Positions 8,209 to 18,322 of a stretch of 64,000 nucleotides of DNA are shown in pieces. The stretch spans positions 186,001-250,000 of the forward strand of contig NZ_JAGSYF010000001.1 in assembly GCF_025685645.1 (NCBI RefSeq), in the 5' to 3' direction. The position numbers were made by a program, and so were the translations under genes. The notes under the pieces are model-generated. The model had not been told where the DNA came from, did no database searches, and saw nothing but the letters and a program-made list of their open reading frames with translations. Source of the DNA: Edaphobacter bradus (GTDB taxonomy: Bacteria; Acidobacteriota; Terriglobia; Terriglobales; Acidobacteriaceae). Every line of letters begins with the position of its first letter. The first letter of the stretch is position 1.

Positions 8209-8436
8209 TCAGGCCTTCGCGCCTTGCTTCCTGCGTTCTGCCCAACGCTTCTTCATCGCTTCTGCAATTCGCTTTCGGCCCTCTGGACTCAGCTTGCGCT
8301 TCTTGCCAACATTCGTGGCGCCCTTGGGCCGGCCGGGACCAGTACGTACGGTCTGTGTGCCAGCCAGCAGCGCGCGCGCCTGCTGTAACTTTGCAATCTG
8401 AGCGTCGATCTCAGCGATAATGCGGCTTACTTCCAC
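8209..8436 (-). CDS. Small basic protein with an AT-hook-like motif
   Basis: The 75-residue protein has an N-terminal coiled-coil-like helix (MEVSRIIAEIDAQIAKLQQA), a GPGRPKG AT-hook-like core near residue 34, and a highly basic C-terminal helix (KLSPEGRKRIAEAMKKRWAE). This layout resembles H-NS/nucleoid-type small proteins (oligomerising helix plus minor-groove hook) and a family of small Acidobacteria proteins of unknown role. The ATG at 8436 is preceded by GGAGGTAAC, a strong ribosome-binding site. It is a single-gene unit that faces the terminator at 8153. DNA binding is inferred from composition and motif only. Confidence 0.7.
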   Translation of the reverse strand: MEVSRIIAEIDAQIAKLQQARALLAGTQTVRTGPGRPKGATNVGKKRKLSPEGRKRIAEAMKKRWAERRKQGAKA

Positions 8437-8573
8437 TTGTTACCTCCGATATGGCATCAATAAGAGAGTCATTGAGCTGGCGTGATGCTCTATAAACCGG
8501 ATTATCTCGATGCCACATACAACGATACAGGAAGCATCTCTAACTCGCACAATATTTGTCTAGCTTATGCAAG

Positions 8574-10967
8574 CTATTTTTGTGAGACGGAAGATACCTG
8601 TTCATCCTTGCGGGATAAATCCGCGGGGCGAATCGCATAGCCCGGCCCCGTGTCATCCAGTTCCTCGCGGAACGACGTGCCCAGGCCCCGACGGTTATTG
8701 ACTTCATCCATACACTGCCGCAAGCCCTTCAGGGTTGCCTGCTTGTCGCGTGCAAACTCGCTGGCCAATCGAGTTAGAGCGTAGGTAATGACGTCACAGT
8801 GATGCAGCTGTTCCATCTCTGGAGACCGCCTCATGTTAAGCCAGAGACGATGCACGAGTTGGACTTCATCCGGTGTGATCGTCGGGGCGTGAGGACCGAT
8901 ATGAAAGCTAAGAGCCTCCCCGTCAGGTTTCACGACATAGAAAGTAAATTGACGCTTCGGTTCGGGCAGGGCTTCCCATGCCTGGCCGACGTGATAGGCC
9001 TGTTCCTGGGCCGTCAACTTACTCGACAGGCCCGAAACCACCGCGGCGGCATCAAGTGAGTTAGCAGTCTGAACCAGTGCGGCAAAGATATCTCCCGCAG
9101 GAACCACAAGCAGCGAGATGTGTTTGCCAAAGCTTTCCGCGACAGAGACGGCTTTGGTAAAGAGCATCTGCTCATGCTCGCTGAATAACTGCTCGGAGGC
9201 ATCGACGTACTCCGGTCCTCCGGCTCCCATCATGCGCGCAGCCAACACGACCAGGTCCTGGTCGTCGGTATTGGTGTGAGACAGGGCCCACTTGAGCGCG
9301 AACGGGGAGGCCGCATCGCGCATGGTAACGACGACCGCGCCCGGACGTATGGCCAGAGACTCGCGGCCGACGGTGTCCTGATGCTCCAGCTGAAAGTGCT
9401 CTTTCATCTGCCGCGTGGCCAGGTCGTGCCGCCGCTTGTTCTCCCGCTCCGAAAGAGAAAAGATTACGAAAAATACCACGGCAAACAAGATGCCACTTAC
9501 CGTCGCTACCGACTTGGTAAATAGGTTCACGGTCGCAGTCGTAAGGAGAACGAGAAAGATCGAGATAAGTCCAACGGGAATCTCAGTCTTTCCAATTTTG
9601 ATGTTGAGAGGTACCTTCCACCCGCGCTCGCCGTGATACTTCCACCGCAGGACAAGCATCGCCAGCGAGTTGAAGGTAAAGCTCCAGATGACGCCAAAAG
9701 CATAGGCTTCGCCGAGCATGATGACATTGCCGCGGGAAGCAATAATGGTAAACATCTGCAGGCCGGCGACAAGATTGACGATGCGATAACTCGTGCCAAA
9801 GCGCCGCTGTGGTCTTCGGAACCAGTCCGCCAGGACGCCATCCTCCGCCACGCGCATCAGCACGCCAGTCGATCCGACGATGGCCGTGTTCACCGCACCC
9901 CCCAGAATCAGGAAGCCGACGATGACGACAAAGACGCGGAACGCAATCTTCAAGGCAAGCGGCCCGACCATGTACATCGCCATGCCGGCGATCAGATTGT
10001 CGCGGTACACGGGCACGCGAACCGAGTCAGGGATCAGCATCACGGCCAGCAACGTGCCGACGCCGGTGAAGATGAAGCTGTAAAGTGCGATCACAATCGC
10101 AGCGCGTTTGAGGTTCTTCAGCTTCGGGTGTTCGATCTCGCGGTTGACCTGCGCCAGCGACTCTTCGCCGCTCATCGCCAGCACGGAGTGGCCAAACGCC
10201 ATAATGATGCCGAACAGTCCAAGCGTCTTTGCGAAGTTCGTATTCTTGAGGAAGCCCAGGGCATCCTTGCTAAATGAAAGATTCTCCGGTATTGGCAGTG
10301 GGGGCAGGTGTGCTCCCAGCTTGAACACCGAGAAGAAGCCCCATGCCAGAAGGATCACAACCATCACGGTCGTGATCTTCATCACCTTCAGGGCCTTGTC
10401 GCTGGACTCCTTGATGCCCTTGGTGTTTTGCCACCAGAAGTAGATCGTGACCATTCCGGCAATGGTTGCGGAAGTGCCGTCTACAGGGAGCTGCCGCGCC
10501 ACGCCGTCGGCGTGCGTCGCCAGTATGGTCACCCAGTGATGCGCTGTGCAGATTCGCAGTAACTCGTTGAGTAGTCCAACAATATACTGTCCGGCCGAGA
10601 CGCCGGAGATCGGCCCCGTGAGGATGTAGTCGAACATCAGCGCCGACACACTGAGCTTTGCGAAGGTCCCGCCGAGCGCCTCTTTTACGATGCGGTAGAC
10701 TCCTCCGCGGGTGAACATGCTGCAGCTCTCGACGTACACCGCGCGCACCGCGAAGCTGAACAGCATCACTCCGAGGACGAACCAGGGAGCCGACTTACCC
10801 ACAGCCTCCTCGGCGATTCCGCCAGCATAGAAGGCTGAGGAGCCCAAGTCATTCAAAACAATCGCTGCCGCTCGCCAGAAAGAGATAAAGGTGAGCATCA
10901 CCGATGAGGCCACGACCAGGCGAACCCTGGCGGGGAGGGGCTTATACGTAGTTTGTTTGGAGGCCAT
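8574..10967 (-). CDS. APC-superfamily permease with a USP-like C-terminal domain
   Basis: The 797-residue protein has about 12 hydrophobic segments in residues 20-520, beginning MLTFISFWRAAAIVLNDLGSSAFYAGG. It includes the APC-type FGHSVLAMSGEESLAQVNREIEHPK turn. It is predicted to be an inner-membrane amino acid or polyamine transporter. Residues about 550-690 form a soluble domain (SLAIRPGAVVVTMRD...LVVLAARMMG...HISLLVVPAGD) with alternating strands and helices, like universal stress protein domains fused to some APC transporters as regulators. The last 90 residues are a charged tail. It probably shares a transcript with the 43-codon gene 39 nt upstream. The substrate cannot be assigned. 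Confidence 0.85.
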   Translation of the reverse strand: MASKQTTYKPLPARVRLVVASSVMLTFISFWRAAAIVLNDLGSSAFYAGGIAEEAVGKSAPWFVLGVMLFSFAVRAVYVESCSMFTRGGVYRIVKEALGGTFAKLSVSALMFDYILTGPISGVSAGQYIVGLLNELLRICTAHHWVTILATHADGVARQLPVDGTSATIAGMVTIYFWWQNTKGIKESSDKALKVMKITTVMVVILLAWGFFSVFKLGAHLPPLPIPENLSFSKDALGFLKNTNFAKTLGLFGIIMAFGHSVLAMSGEESLAQVNREIEHPKLKNLKRAAIVIALYSFIFTGVGTLLAVMLIPDSVRVPVYRDNLIAGMAMYMVGPLALKIAFRVFVVIVGFLILGGAVNTAIVGSTGVLMRVAEDGVLADWFRRPQRRFGTSYRIVNLVAGLQMFTIIASRGNVIMLGEAYAFGVIWSFTFNSLAMLVLRWKYHGERGWKVPLNIKIGKTEIPVGLISIFLVLLTTATVNLFTKSVATVSGILFAVVFFVIFSLSERENKRRHDLATRQMKEHFQLEHQDTVGRESLAIRPGAVVVTMRDAASPFALKWALSHTNTDDQDLVVLAARMMGAGGPEYVDASEQLFSEHEQMLFTKAVSVAESFGKHISLLVVPAGDIFAALVQTANSLDAAAVVSGLSSKLTAQEQAYHVGQAWEALPEPKRQFTFYVVKPDGEALSFHIGPHAPTITPDEVQLVHRLWLNMRRSPEMEQLHHCDVITYALTRLASEFARDKQATLKGLRQCMDEVNNRRGLGTSFREELDDTGPGYAIRPADLSRKDEQVSSVSQK

Positions 10968-11006
10968 TATTAGTTTGCGTTCAGCAATGCGTCCCGCAGC
11001 CGCAGG

Positions 11007-11138
11007 TTACTCTTCATGTTCCAGCAGCTCTTTCAAATCCTCGATGAAACTCACCACAACCACGATGGCTGAACCCGCCAACCCCACTAAAAAAAGAGGC
11101 ACGACGATCTTGGCAACGAAGTGAATGATGATGTCCAT
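11007..11138 (-). CDS. 43-residue single-span membrane protein
   Basis: Reading from an ATG at 11138 to a TAA at 11007 gives a 43-residue peptide. It has one hydrophobic helix (about residues 4-31, with IVVPLFLVGLAGSAIVVVVS) and an acidic C-terminus (IEDLKELLEHEE). It precedes the APC permease by 39 nt on the same strand, suggesting an accessory subunit or a regulator of that transporter. Upstream GCAGTGG is a weak ribosome-binding site. The coding call rests on length, clean hydrophobic/acidic composition and position, so it is tentative. Confidence 0.5.
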   Translation of the reverse strand: MDIIIHFVAKIVVPLFLVGLAGSAIVVVVSFIEDLKELLEHEE

Positions 11139-11204
11139 ACCACTGCGTATTGTATCGCCACTTTAGCGTTCCTTAGGGTCGGCAGATGGTAGACTGCCGG
11201 TGCG

Positions 11205-12872
11205 ATGCGACCTCTTCCAACGAAGCTCTGGGTCCTGGCCGCACTCTCAGGCGTCCTTCAGGTTCTTCCTTTTCCCATTGCAGGGCCGGCGCCGGTGTGG
11301 CGCGCTGCATTCTGCTGGATCGCCCTGTTGCCGCTTCTCTGGGCGGTGCTGGGCAACAATAAGCAGGGAAAGCCACTTACTCTTGCTCAGGGCGCAATCC
11401 TCGGCTATCTGAGCGGATTCGTCTGGTACCTGGGCAACTGTTACTGGATCTACCAGACGATGTATCTCTACGGCGGCCTCGCCCGGCCGGTCGCTGCTGG
11501 CATCCTTGTTCTGTTCTGTCTCTATCTCGGCCTGTATCACCTTCTCTTCGCCACGTTGCTTGTTGCTTTCCGTTCGCGGTTTGGCCGTCAGGCTGCGATT
11601 TTGCTCAGTCCTTTCGCCTGGGTCGCCGTGGAGCTTGCTCGCTCACGCATCACCGGCCTCCCGTGGGACCAACTCGGGATCGCGCAGATCGATAACCCGC
11701 TGCTTACGCGCCTCGCTCCCTATGCCGGAGGCTACGGCCTTTCGTTCGTCATCGCTGCAATCAACGCGCTCTGGCTCGCGCGCATTCAGATTCGAGAGCG
11801 CCGTCATACTCGCTTGATCCTCACGTTCGCCGGCGTTGCGATCATCGTTTTCTACGTTCTCGGATTGCAGCGGATTCAGGCCCCCGTCGTCCTGCAGACC
11901 AACGCATACGCGACGCTGGTGCAGGAGAATCTTGAGGTAGGAGCCGCCGCCACAGAACCGGAGCCGAGCACCCAGCAACTGCTCGAATCCTTCTCCTACC
12001 TCAGTCGCCACCCAGGCAGTCGCCTCTTTCTCGGCATGCCGGAGCAGCGCAGCACGCCGATGGTTGACTTCCTGCCGAAGGCTGAACCCGCGAGCACCAA
12101 CCTGATCGTCTGGCCCGAGTCTCCCGCTCCCTTTCAGGAGAACGATCCGCAGTTCCGCGCCGCGCTCTCTTCCCTGGCGCGCGAGGCCAACGCGCCCATC
12201 ATCGCGGGCAATATCGGCATCGAGCGCACCACCGAGAACGCCCGCGGTTATCACCTCTTCAACTCCGCCTCGTTCGTCACACCGCAGGGAGAGTTCGCCG
12301 GCCGCTACGACAAGATGCACCTCGTCCCCTTTGGCGAGTACGTTCCCTTCAAGCAGATCTTCTTCTTTGCCAAGAACCTGCTCAATGAGGTGGGAACCTT
12401 CGAGCCTGGCACAGAGCGGTCCATCTTCAACGTCAACGGCCACGGCTACGGCACCTTCATCTGCTACGAGTCCGTCTTCGGCGACGAGGTCCGCCACTTC
12501 ACCCAGCAGGGAGCCGAGGTGCTCATCAACATCTCCAACGACGGCTGGTACGGCGACACCAGCGCTCCCTGGCAACACCTCAACATGGTCCGCATGCGCG
12601 CCATCGAAAATCATCGATGGGTCCTTCGCGCCACTAACACCGGGGTCACGGCGGCCATCAGCCCCACGGGGCGCGTCGTAGCTGCGGCGCCGCGCCACGT
12701 TCGCACCAGTATCCGAGTCAGCTTCTCTTTTGAGAACGGCCTTACCTTCTACGCCGCGCACGGCGACCTCTTCGCCTACGCCTGTGCTCTGGTGACGGCC
12801 CTCGCGCTCGCACTTAGTCTGCGGACAAAAATCGCCGCAAGAGAATCTGCGAGCGAAATTGCCGTAAACTGA
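11205..12872 (+). CDS. lnt: Apolipoprotein N-acyltransferase
   Basis: Lnt adds the third acyl chain to the N-terminal cysteine of lipoproteins at the periplasmic face of the inner membrane. The N-terminal 200 residues hold the hydrophobic spans (WVAVELARSRITGLPWDQLG lies among them), followed by the nitrilase-like domain. The expected triad is present: Glu in LIVWPESPAPF, Lys in YDKMHLVPFGEY and Cys in TFICYESVFGDE. The length of 555 residues is normal. The ATG lies 9 nt after a TAGACT -10-like box at 11190-11195 without a Shine-Dalgarno, so the message may be leaderless. prfB starts 7 nt after the stop. Confidence 0.96.
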   Translation: MRPLPTKLWVLAALSGVLQVLPFPIAGPAPVWRAAFCWIALLPLLWAVLGNNKQGKPLTLAQGAILGYLSGFVWYLGNCYWIYQTMYLYGGLARPVAAGILVLFCLYLGLYHLLFATLLVAFRSRFGRQAAILLSPFAWVAVELARSRITGLPWDQLGIAQIDNPLLTRLAPYAGGYGLSFVIAAINALWLARIQIRERRHTRLILTFAGVAIIVFYVLGLQRIQAPVVLQTNAYATLVQENLEVGAAATEPEPSTQQLLESFSYLSRHPGSRLFLGMPEQRSTPMVDFLPKAEPASTNLIVWPESPAPFQENDPQFRAALSSLAREANAPIIAGNIGIERTTENARGYHLFNSASFVTPQGEFAGRYDKMHLVPFGEYVPFKQIFFFAKNLLNEVGTFEPGTERSIFNVNGHGYGTFICYESVFGDEVRHFTQQGAEVLINISNDGWYGDTSAPWQHLNMVRMRAIENHRWVLRATNTGVTAAISPTGRVVAAAPRHVRTSIRVSFSFENGLTFYAAHGDLFAYACALVTALALALSLRTKIAARESASEIAVN

Positions 12873-12879
12873 AAGAGAT

Positions 12880-14011
<1,132 letters not shown>

Positions 14012-14109
14012 CTAGACTCGCTTGCTTGGCGTCGTCATCGCTCGCAAGCCCACTTTGTGACCTGAAGATGCCAGCGAGCATCTAATGGAACAAGGAAGGG
14101 AACTATCTT

Positions 14110-14613
14110 ATGTCGAAGGCCCCCGCAGATATTGGTAACGGCGAGCTTCGAAAGCAACTCCTCGCGCTTCTTCGCGGCGGGCAGGCCCACGCGACCCTCG
14201 AGGAAGTTATCAGAGACTTTCCCGAGCAACACCGCGGCACTGTTCCAGCCAACCTGCCTTATTCTGCCTGGCAGATCCTCGAGCATCTTCGCATTACTCT
14301 GCGCGACATTCTCGACTTCAGCGCTCCACCCACCGGAGGCTACCATCCCATCGAATGGCCCGACGGTTACTGGCCAAAATCCCCCGAGCCGCCTTCCCCG
14401 CACGCCTGGGACGCAACCATCGCGACTATACGCAAAGATCTCGAAACCTTTGAGGCTCTCATAACGCGGACTGAAGCCGATCTCTACAAGCCCTTCCGTT
14501 GGGGCGACGGACAGAATCTCCTGCGTGAGGCGATGCTCATTGCAGACCACAACGCCTACCACCTCGGCGAACTCGTCGTCATTCGTCGCCTGCTCGGCGT
14601 CTGGCACAGTTAG
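14110..14613 (+). CDS. DinB-family protein (four-helix-bundle metalloprotein)
   Basis: The 167-residue protein fits the DinB/YfiT superfamily, whose members bind a metal through three histidines on a four-helix bundle and often transfer thiols. Candidate ligands are His in WQILEHLRITLRDI (about residue 56) and the pair in DHNAYHLGELVVIRR (about 146-150). The loop rich in Pro/Trp (YHPIEWPDGYWPKSPEPPS) is common in this subgroup. The ATG is used because a GGAAGGGAAC ribosome-binding site lies just upstream. It stands alone between prfB and the CoA-binding protein gene; substrate unknown. Confidence 0.82.
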   Translation: MSKAPADIGNGELRKQLLALLRGGQAHATLEEVIRDFPEQHRGTVPANLPYSAWQILEHLRITLRDILDFSAPPTGGYHPIEWPDGYWPKSPEPPSPHAWDATIATIRKDLETFEALITRTEADLYKPFRWGDGQNLLREAMLIADHNAYHLGELVVIRRLLGVWHS

Positions 14614-14643
14614 ACTCGATTTGCAGGGATAAGATCAGACACT

Positions 14644-15060
14644 ATGAACGAACCTGAAACCATTCGCGCGATGCTCGGCAATCCACCTGCCGAGCCCCGC
14701 ACCATCGCGGTCATCGGCCTCTCCGGCGACTCGAACAAGCCGAGCCACTTCGTCCCGGAGTACATGCAGCAGCATGCCTACCGTATCCTGCCGGTCAACC
14801 CAATGGTGGAGGCCGTTCTCGGAGAAAAGTCGTACCCGGCGCTCAGCGACCTTCCCGTCAGGCCCGACGTCGTCAACGTCTTCCGCCTGCCAAAGTACAT
14901 TCCTTCCATCGTCGACGAGATGCTTCAGCTCGGCCTCAAAAATCTCTGGGTCCAGCAAGGAATCATCCACCTTGAAGCTGCTCGACGAGCCGAGGCCGGA
15001 GGCATCCGCGTCGTGATGGACCGTTGCATCATGGTAGAGCATCGCTGCGCCGGCCTCTGA
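14644..15060 (+). CDS. CoA-binding domain protein (YccU-like)
   Basis: This 138-residue protein consists of a single CoA-binding Rossmann domain: TIAVIGLSGDSNKPSHFVPEY at the N-terminus (glycine loop), YRILPVNPMVEAVLGEKSYP, DVVNVFRLPKYIPSIVDEM, and NLWVQQGIIHLEAARRAEAGG with VVMDRCIMVEHR at the end. It is the standalone YccU/COG1832 type, which resembles the nucleotide-binding half of succinyl-CoA synthetase but lacks catalytic partners. Its biological role is not established. A TAAGAT box ends 8 nt before the ATG with no Shine-Dalgarno. Confidence 0.88.
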   Translation: MNEPETIRAMLGNPPAEPRTIAVIGLSGDSNKPSHFVPEYMQQHAYRILPVNPMVEAVLGEKSYPALSDLPVRPDVVNVFRLPKYIPSIVDEMLQLGLKNLWVQQGIIHLEAARRAEAGGIRVVMDRCIMVEHRCAGL

Positions 15061-15115
15061 CACTGTCACCTTGGGCCACTTTCCGACGTCTAACCCTTAT
15101 CTACAATCAAAGCAC

Positions 15116-17278
15116 ATGAATGTCCGCCACTATCTAGTCAATCTTCTACTCCTGCTCTCCGCCGCTCTAGGCTCTGCGAACGCGCAGATCCCGACCGTCG
15201 GCGACGGTGGCCCCGGCCCCGTCAAGGCGCAACACCTCACCGCGGAACTGGTCTCGCTCGCGCCCTCTATCGCGCCCGGCGGAACCCTGCAGGTTGGCCT
15301 CGTCCTCACCTTGGAAGAGAAGTGGCACGTCTATTGGATCAACGCAGGTGACTCAGGCGAGCCGCCAAAGATCACCTGGACCCTCCCTTCGGGCATCACC
15401 GCTGGCCCGATGCAGTTCCCCATCCCCAGCCGGCTGCCGCTCGGCCCTCTTATGGACTTCGGCTACCAGGACGAGGTCGCCTTCCCGGTCCAGATCACTG
15501 CCGCGAAGAACCTCAAGCCCGGTCCCATCCATCTTGACGCAAAGGTCAACTGGCTCGTCTGCCGCGAGGTCTGCATCCCGGGCAAAGCGAACCTCGGACT
15601 AAACCTCACCGTCGATCCCGCAGCCACTGCCCCGGCGCAGCCGGTAGGCGCGCTCGGCGAAGCGCTCGGCCTGCTGCCCAAGCCTCTTCCCTCCGAGATG
15701 CGTGCCACAGTGACCGGCGGCAGGCAGGCGTTCGTCCTCAACCTCGTCACCGGCAAACGGCAGAACGACGCCGAGTTCTACCCCTTCGATCAGGAGCAGA
15801 TCGCCAACGCCGCAGACCAGGACATCGAGGCGCAGCCCGACGGTGTCCGCCTTCGCATCGCGCGTGCCCCTGAGTTGACAAAGCTCCCCCACGAACTCCA
15901 CGGAGTCGTAAAGCTCAGCGAGACCGAAGCCTATGAAGTCACCGCGCCAGTCACTCCCGGAGAGGTGGCCCCAGCCGCAGGAGGGAAGGCGTCCACCGGC
16001 AGCTCGGCAGAACTCACCGCTCTGGCGGCGGTCGGATTTGCCTTCGTTGGAGGCATCATCCTCAACCTGATGCCCTGCGTCTTCCCCGTGCTCTTCCTCA
16101 AGGGGCTCGCGCTCGTGCAGTCTTCCAGCGAGGAACGCAGCCGCATTCGCAGCCATGGCCTCGTCTACACGCTCGGTATCCTCGTCTCCTTCTGGGCCAT
16201 CGTTGCGGCGCTGCTCATCGTGCGCGCAGGAGGCAGCCAGGCCGGATGGGGCTTCCAGCTTCAGTCTCCGACCTTCCTCGTCTTCCTTGCCTCCGGCATC
16301 TTCTTCTTCGCGCTCTCGCTCGCCGGTCTCTTCGACCTCGGCCTCTCGCTCACCAGCGTCGGCGGAGAACTCGCGCAGAAGCAGGGCTACACCGGCAGCT
16401 TCTTCACCGGAGTCCTAGCCACGGTAGTCGCCACTCCATGCACCGCGCCCTTCATGGGAGCGGCCATCGGCTTCGCCCTCGCGCAACCCGGCTGGATCAC
16501 CTTCGCCGTCTTCACCGCGCTCGCCCTCGGCCTCGCCGCGCCCTATCTTCTGCTCAGCTTCCACCCCGCATGGACACGCATCCTCCCGCGCCCAGGCGCA
16601 TGGATGGAGACCTTCAAGCAGATCACCGCGGTCATCTTCTTTGCGACGGTCATCTGGCTGGCCTACGTCTACGGAAGCCTCTTCGCCTCAGGTGCCGGCG
16701 GCGGGCAGGGCACCTACCGCGTAGCGCTCCTGCTCAGCTGCTTCCTGTTGCTTGCCGTCGCCGGATGGGTGCTCGGCAAGTGGCCTGCTCGCTGGTCCAG
16801 TTCCATCGCGGCGATCGTCATCGGAGTCATCGCTCTCACCGTCCCGCTTTATCAGCCCAAGGACACGACTCTCACCTGGCAACCTTATTCGCAGAAGTCG
16901 CTCGATCAGGCCCGCGCCTCCGGTCACCCGGTCTTCATCGACTTCACCGCTGCATGGTGCCTCTCGTGCCAGGTTAACGAACGCGTCGTCCTCAAGTCCT
17001 CCGACGTTCAGCGGCAGTTCCGCGACAACCAAGTGACGCTTCTCAAGGCCGACTGGACCCAGTACGACCCCGAGATCACCAAACAACTCGCCTCCGTAGG
17101 CCGCAGCGGGGTTCCGACCTACGTCATCTATCCGGCAAACCCCAACTCTGCCGCTGACGTCCTGCCCGAGCTTCTTACCAAAGACATCGTTCTCACCGCA
17201 CTCCAGAAGGACACAAGCAATGAGCGCGAATCCAGCCAATCCGCAGCAGGACGAACAACAAATCCGGGCCCTCGTTGA
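15116..17278 (+). CDS. dsbD: DsbD-type membrane disulfide reductase with C-terminal thioredoxin domain
   Basis: The protein is predicted to carry electrons from cytoplasmic thioredoxin across the inner membrane to periplasmic disulfide or cytochrome c maturation partners. From the ATG at 15116 there is a signal peptide (LLLLSAALGSANA), a periplasmic DsbD-alpha-like domain (residues about 30-290, with a VCREVCIPGKANL cysteine pair), eight or so membrane spans with LMPCVFPVLFLKG and VVATPCTAPFMGAAIG holding the redox cysteines, and a thioredoxin domain with AAWCLSCQVNE. All three redox centres are present. A TACAAT box 8 nt before the ATG suggests a leaderless transcript. Its end overlaps the next gene by 59 nt. 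Confidence 0.92.
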   Translation: MNVRHYLVNLLLLLSAALGSANAQIPTVGDGGPGPVKAQHLTAELVSLAPSIAPGGTLQVGLVLTLEEKWHVYWINAGDSGEPPKITWTLPSGITAGPMQFPIPSRLPLGPLMDFGYQDEVAFPVQITAAKNLKPGPIHLDAKVNWLVCREVCIPGKANLGLNLTVDPAATAPAQPVGALGEALGLLPKPLPSEMRATVTGGRQAFVLNLVTGKRQNDAEFYPFDQEQIANAADQDIEAQPDGVRLRIARAPELTKLPHELHGVVKLSETEAYEVTAPVTPGEVAPAAGGKASTGSSAELTALAAVGFAFVGGIILNLMPCVFPVLFLKGLALVQSSSEERSRIRSHGLVYTLGILVSFWAIVAALLIVRAGGSQAGWGFQLQSPTFLVFLASGIFFFALSLAGLFDLGLSLTSVGGELAQKQGYTGSFFTGVLATVVATPCTAPFMGAAIGFALAQPGWITFAVFTALALGLAAPYLLLSFHPAWTRILPRPGAWMETFKQITAVIFFATVIWLAYVYGSLFASGAGGGQGTYRVALLLSCFLLLAVAGWVLGKWPARWSSSIAAIVIGVIALTVPLYQPKDTTLTWQPYSQKSLDQARASGHPVFIDFTAAWCLSCQVNERVVLKSSDVQRQFRDNQVTLLKADWTQYDPEITKQLASVGRSGVPTYVIYPANPNSAADVLPELLTKDIVLTALQKDTSNERESSQSAAGRTTNPGPR

Positions 17279-17627
17279 AACCTGGGGCGAGGCCTCCTGC
17301 GCTGGCGATCTCTTCGCGCAGATGAACCTCATGACCGAAGACGTCGTCTTCCTCACCGCCGGCAACATGCCGATGCGTCGCGACGAATTCGCCAACGGCT
17401 TCCGCGCCATGAGCGAGAAGGTCCATCTCGACGTCCGCTCCGACATTCAGGAGGTCACGATCCGCGGCGACGTCGCTGTCTGCTGGAACCTCCTCGAGGT
17501 CAGCATTACACCGCTGGCTGGCGGAGAAACCATGAAGCGAGCAGGCAATACTCTCACTGTCTTCCGCAGGGGCATCGACGGCCAGTGGCGCATTTGGCGT
17601 GATGCCAATATGTTGGCTCCGGCTTGA
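17220..17627 (+). CDS. NTF2-like (SnoaL/SgcJ-type) small protein
   Basis: The 135-residue protein has the cone-shaped NTF2-like pattern: QQIRALVETWGEASCAGDLFA helix, LMTEDVVFLTAGNMPMRRDEF, then curved strands VTIRGDVAVCWNLLEVSI and RRGIDGQWRIWRDANML. Many members bind small ligands or act as ketosteroid-isomerase-like enzymes; no catalytic residues can be assigned here. It begins 59 nt inside the 3' end of the dsbD-type gene in another frame, so the two are likely coupled. The start is the ATG at 17220, the only one that keeps the first helix. Confidence 0.75.
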   Translation: MSANPANPQQDEQQIRALVETWGEASCAGDLFAQMNLMTEDVVFLTAGNMPMRRDEFANGFRAMSEKVHLDVRSDIQEVTIRGDVAVCWNLLEVSITPLAGGETMKRAGNTLTVFRRGIDGQWRIWRDANMLAPA

Positions 17628-17698
17628 GAGTAGCGCCGTTGCGCGGTAGTCCCGCAAGCCGAAAATAGCGTCAAAGCAGATGTGGAGGTGACCCGCCG

Positions 17699-18301
17699 AT
17701 GTCCCACCGCCGTCTTTTCCCCTTCGTCATCGCTCTCGCCACCCTGCCTATCTTCGCGCTTACTCCAGGCTCCCCGGCTCCCGACTTCAGAGGCACCGAC
17801 TCCAACGGCAACACCCAGACGCTCTCGCAGTATCGCGGCAAGTACGTCGTGCTCGAGTGGGCCAACCGCGGCTGTCCCTATGATGGAAAGCACTACCTCA
17901 GCGGTAACATGGAAGCGCTGCAGCGTGAGTGGACCGGCAAGGGCGTCGTCTGGCTCTCCGTCATCTCATCGGCTCCTGGTGAGCAGGGCAGCGTCAGCCC
18001 CGCCGAAGAGAACCAGTACCTCAAGTCCATGAAGGCCGCTCCCACCGCAGCGATCCTCGATCCCAGCGGCACCATCGGCCATCTCTACCAGGCCAGGACC
18101 ACGCCGCACATGTTCGTCATCGATCCCACCGGCAAGCTCATCTATCAGGGAGCCATCGACGACAAGCCCACGACCAACCAGGCCGACATCAAGACCGCGC
18201 ACAACTATCTCAACGAAGCCCTCAACGCAGCCATGTCAGGCAAACCTGTGCCAACCGCCGTTACACGACCCTACGGTTGCTCAGTCAAATACAAGAACTG
18301 A
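17699..18301 (+). CDS. Secreted redoxin (AhpC/TSA-like) with a single active-site cysteine
   Basis: The 200-residue protein has a signal peptide (LFPFVIALATLPIFA) and a thioredoxin-fold redoxin domain: PGSPAPDFRGTDSNGNTQTL, YRGKYVVLEWANRGCPYDGKHY, PTAAILDPSGTIGHLYQA and PHMFVIDPTGKLIYQGAIDD. The usual CxxC is replaced by CPYDG, so only one cysteine remains at the active site, as in the NxxCP(F/Y)xxKHY redoxin subgroup. A second cysteine sits near the C-terminus (YGCSVKYK) and could resolve it. GGAGGTGACC lies 9 nt before the ATG. It follows the dsbD-type gene, a plausible electron donor in the periplasm. Confidence 0.85.
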   Translation: MSHRRLFPFVIALATLPIFALTPGSPAPDFRGTDSNGNTQTLSQYRGKYVVLEWANRGCPYDGKHYLSGNMEALQREWTGKGVVWLSVISSAPGEQGSVSPAEENQYLKSMKAAPTAAILDPSGTIGHLYQARTTPHMFVIDPTGKLIYQGAIDDKPTTNQADIKTAHNYLNEALNAAMSGKPVPTAVTRPYGCSVKYKN

Positions 18302-18322
18302 ACGGAGCCAATGGCTCTACGC

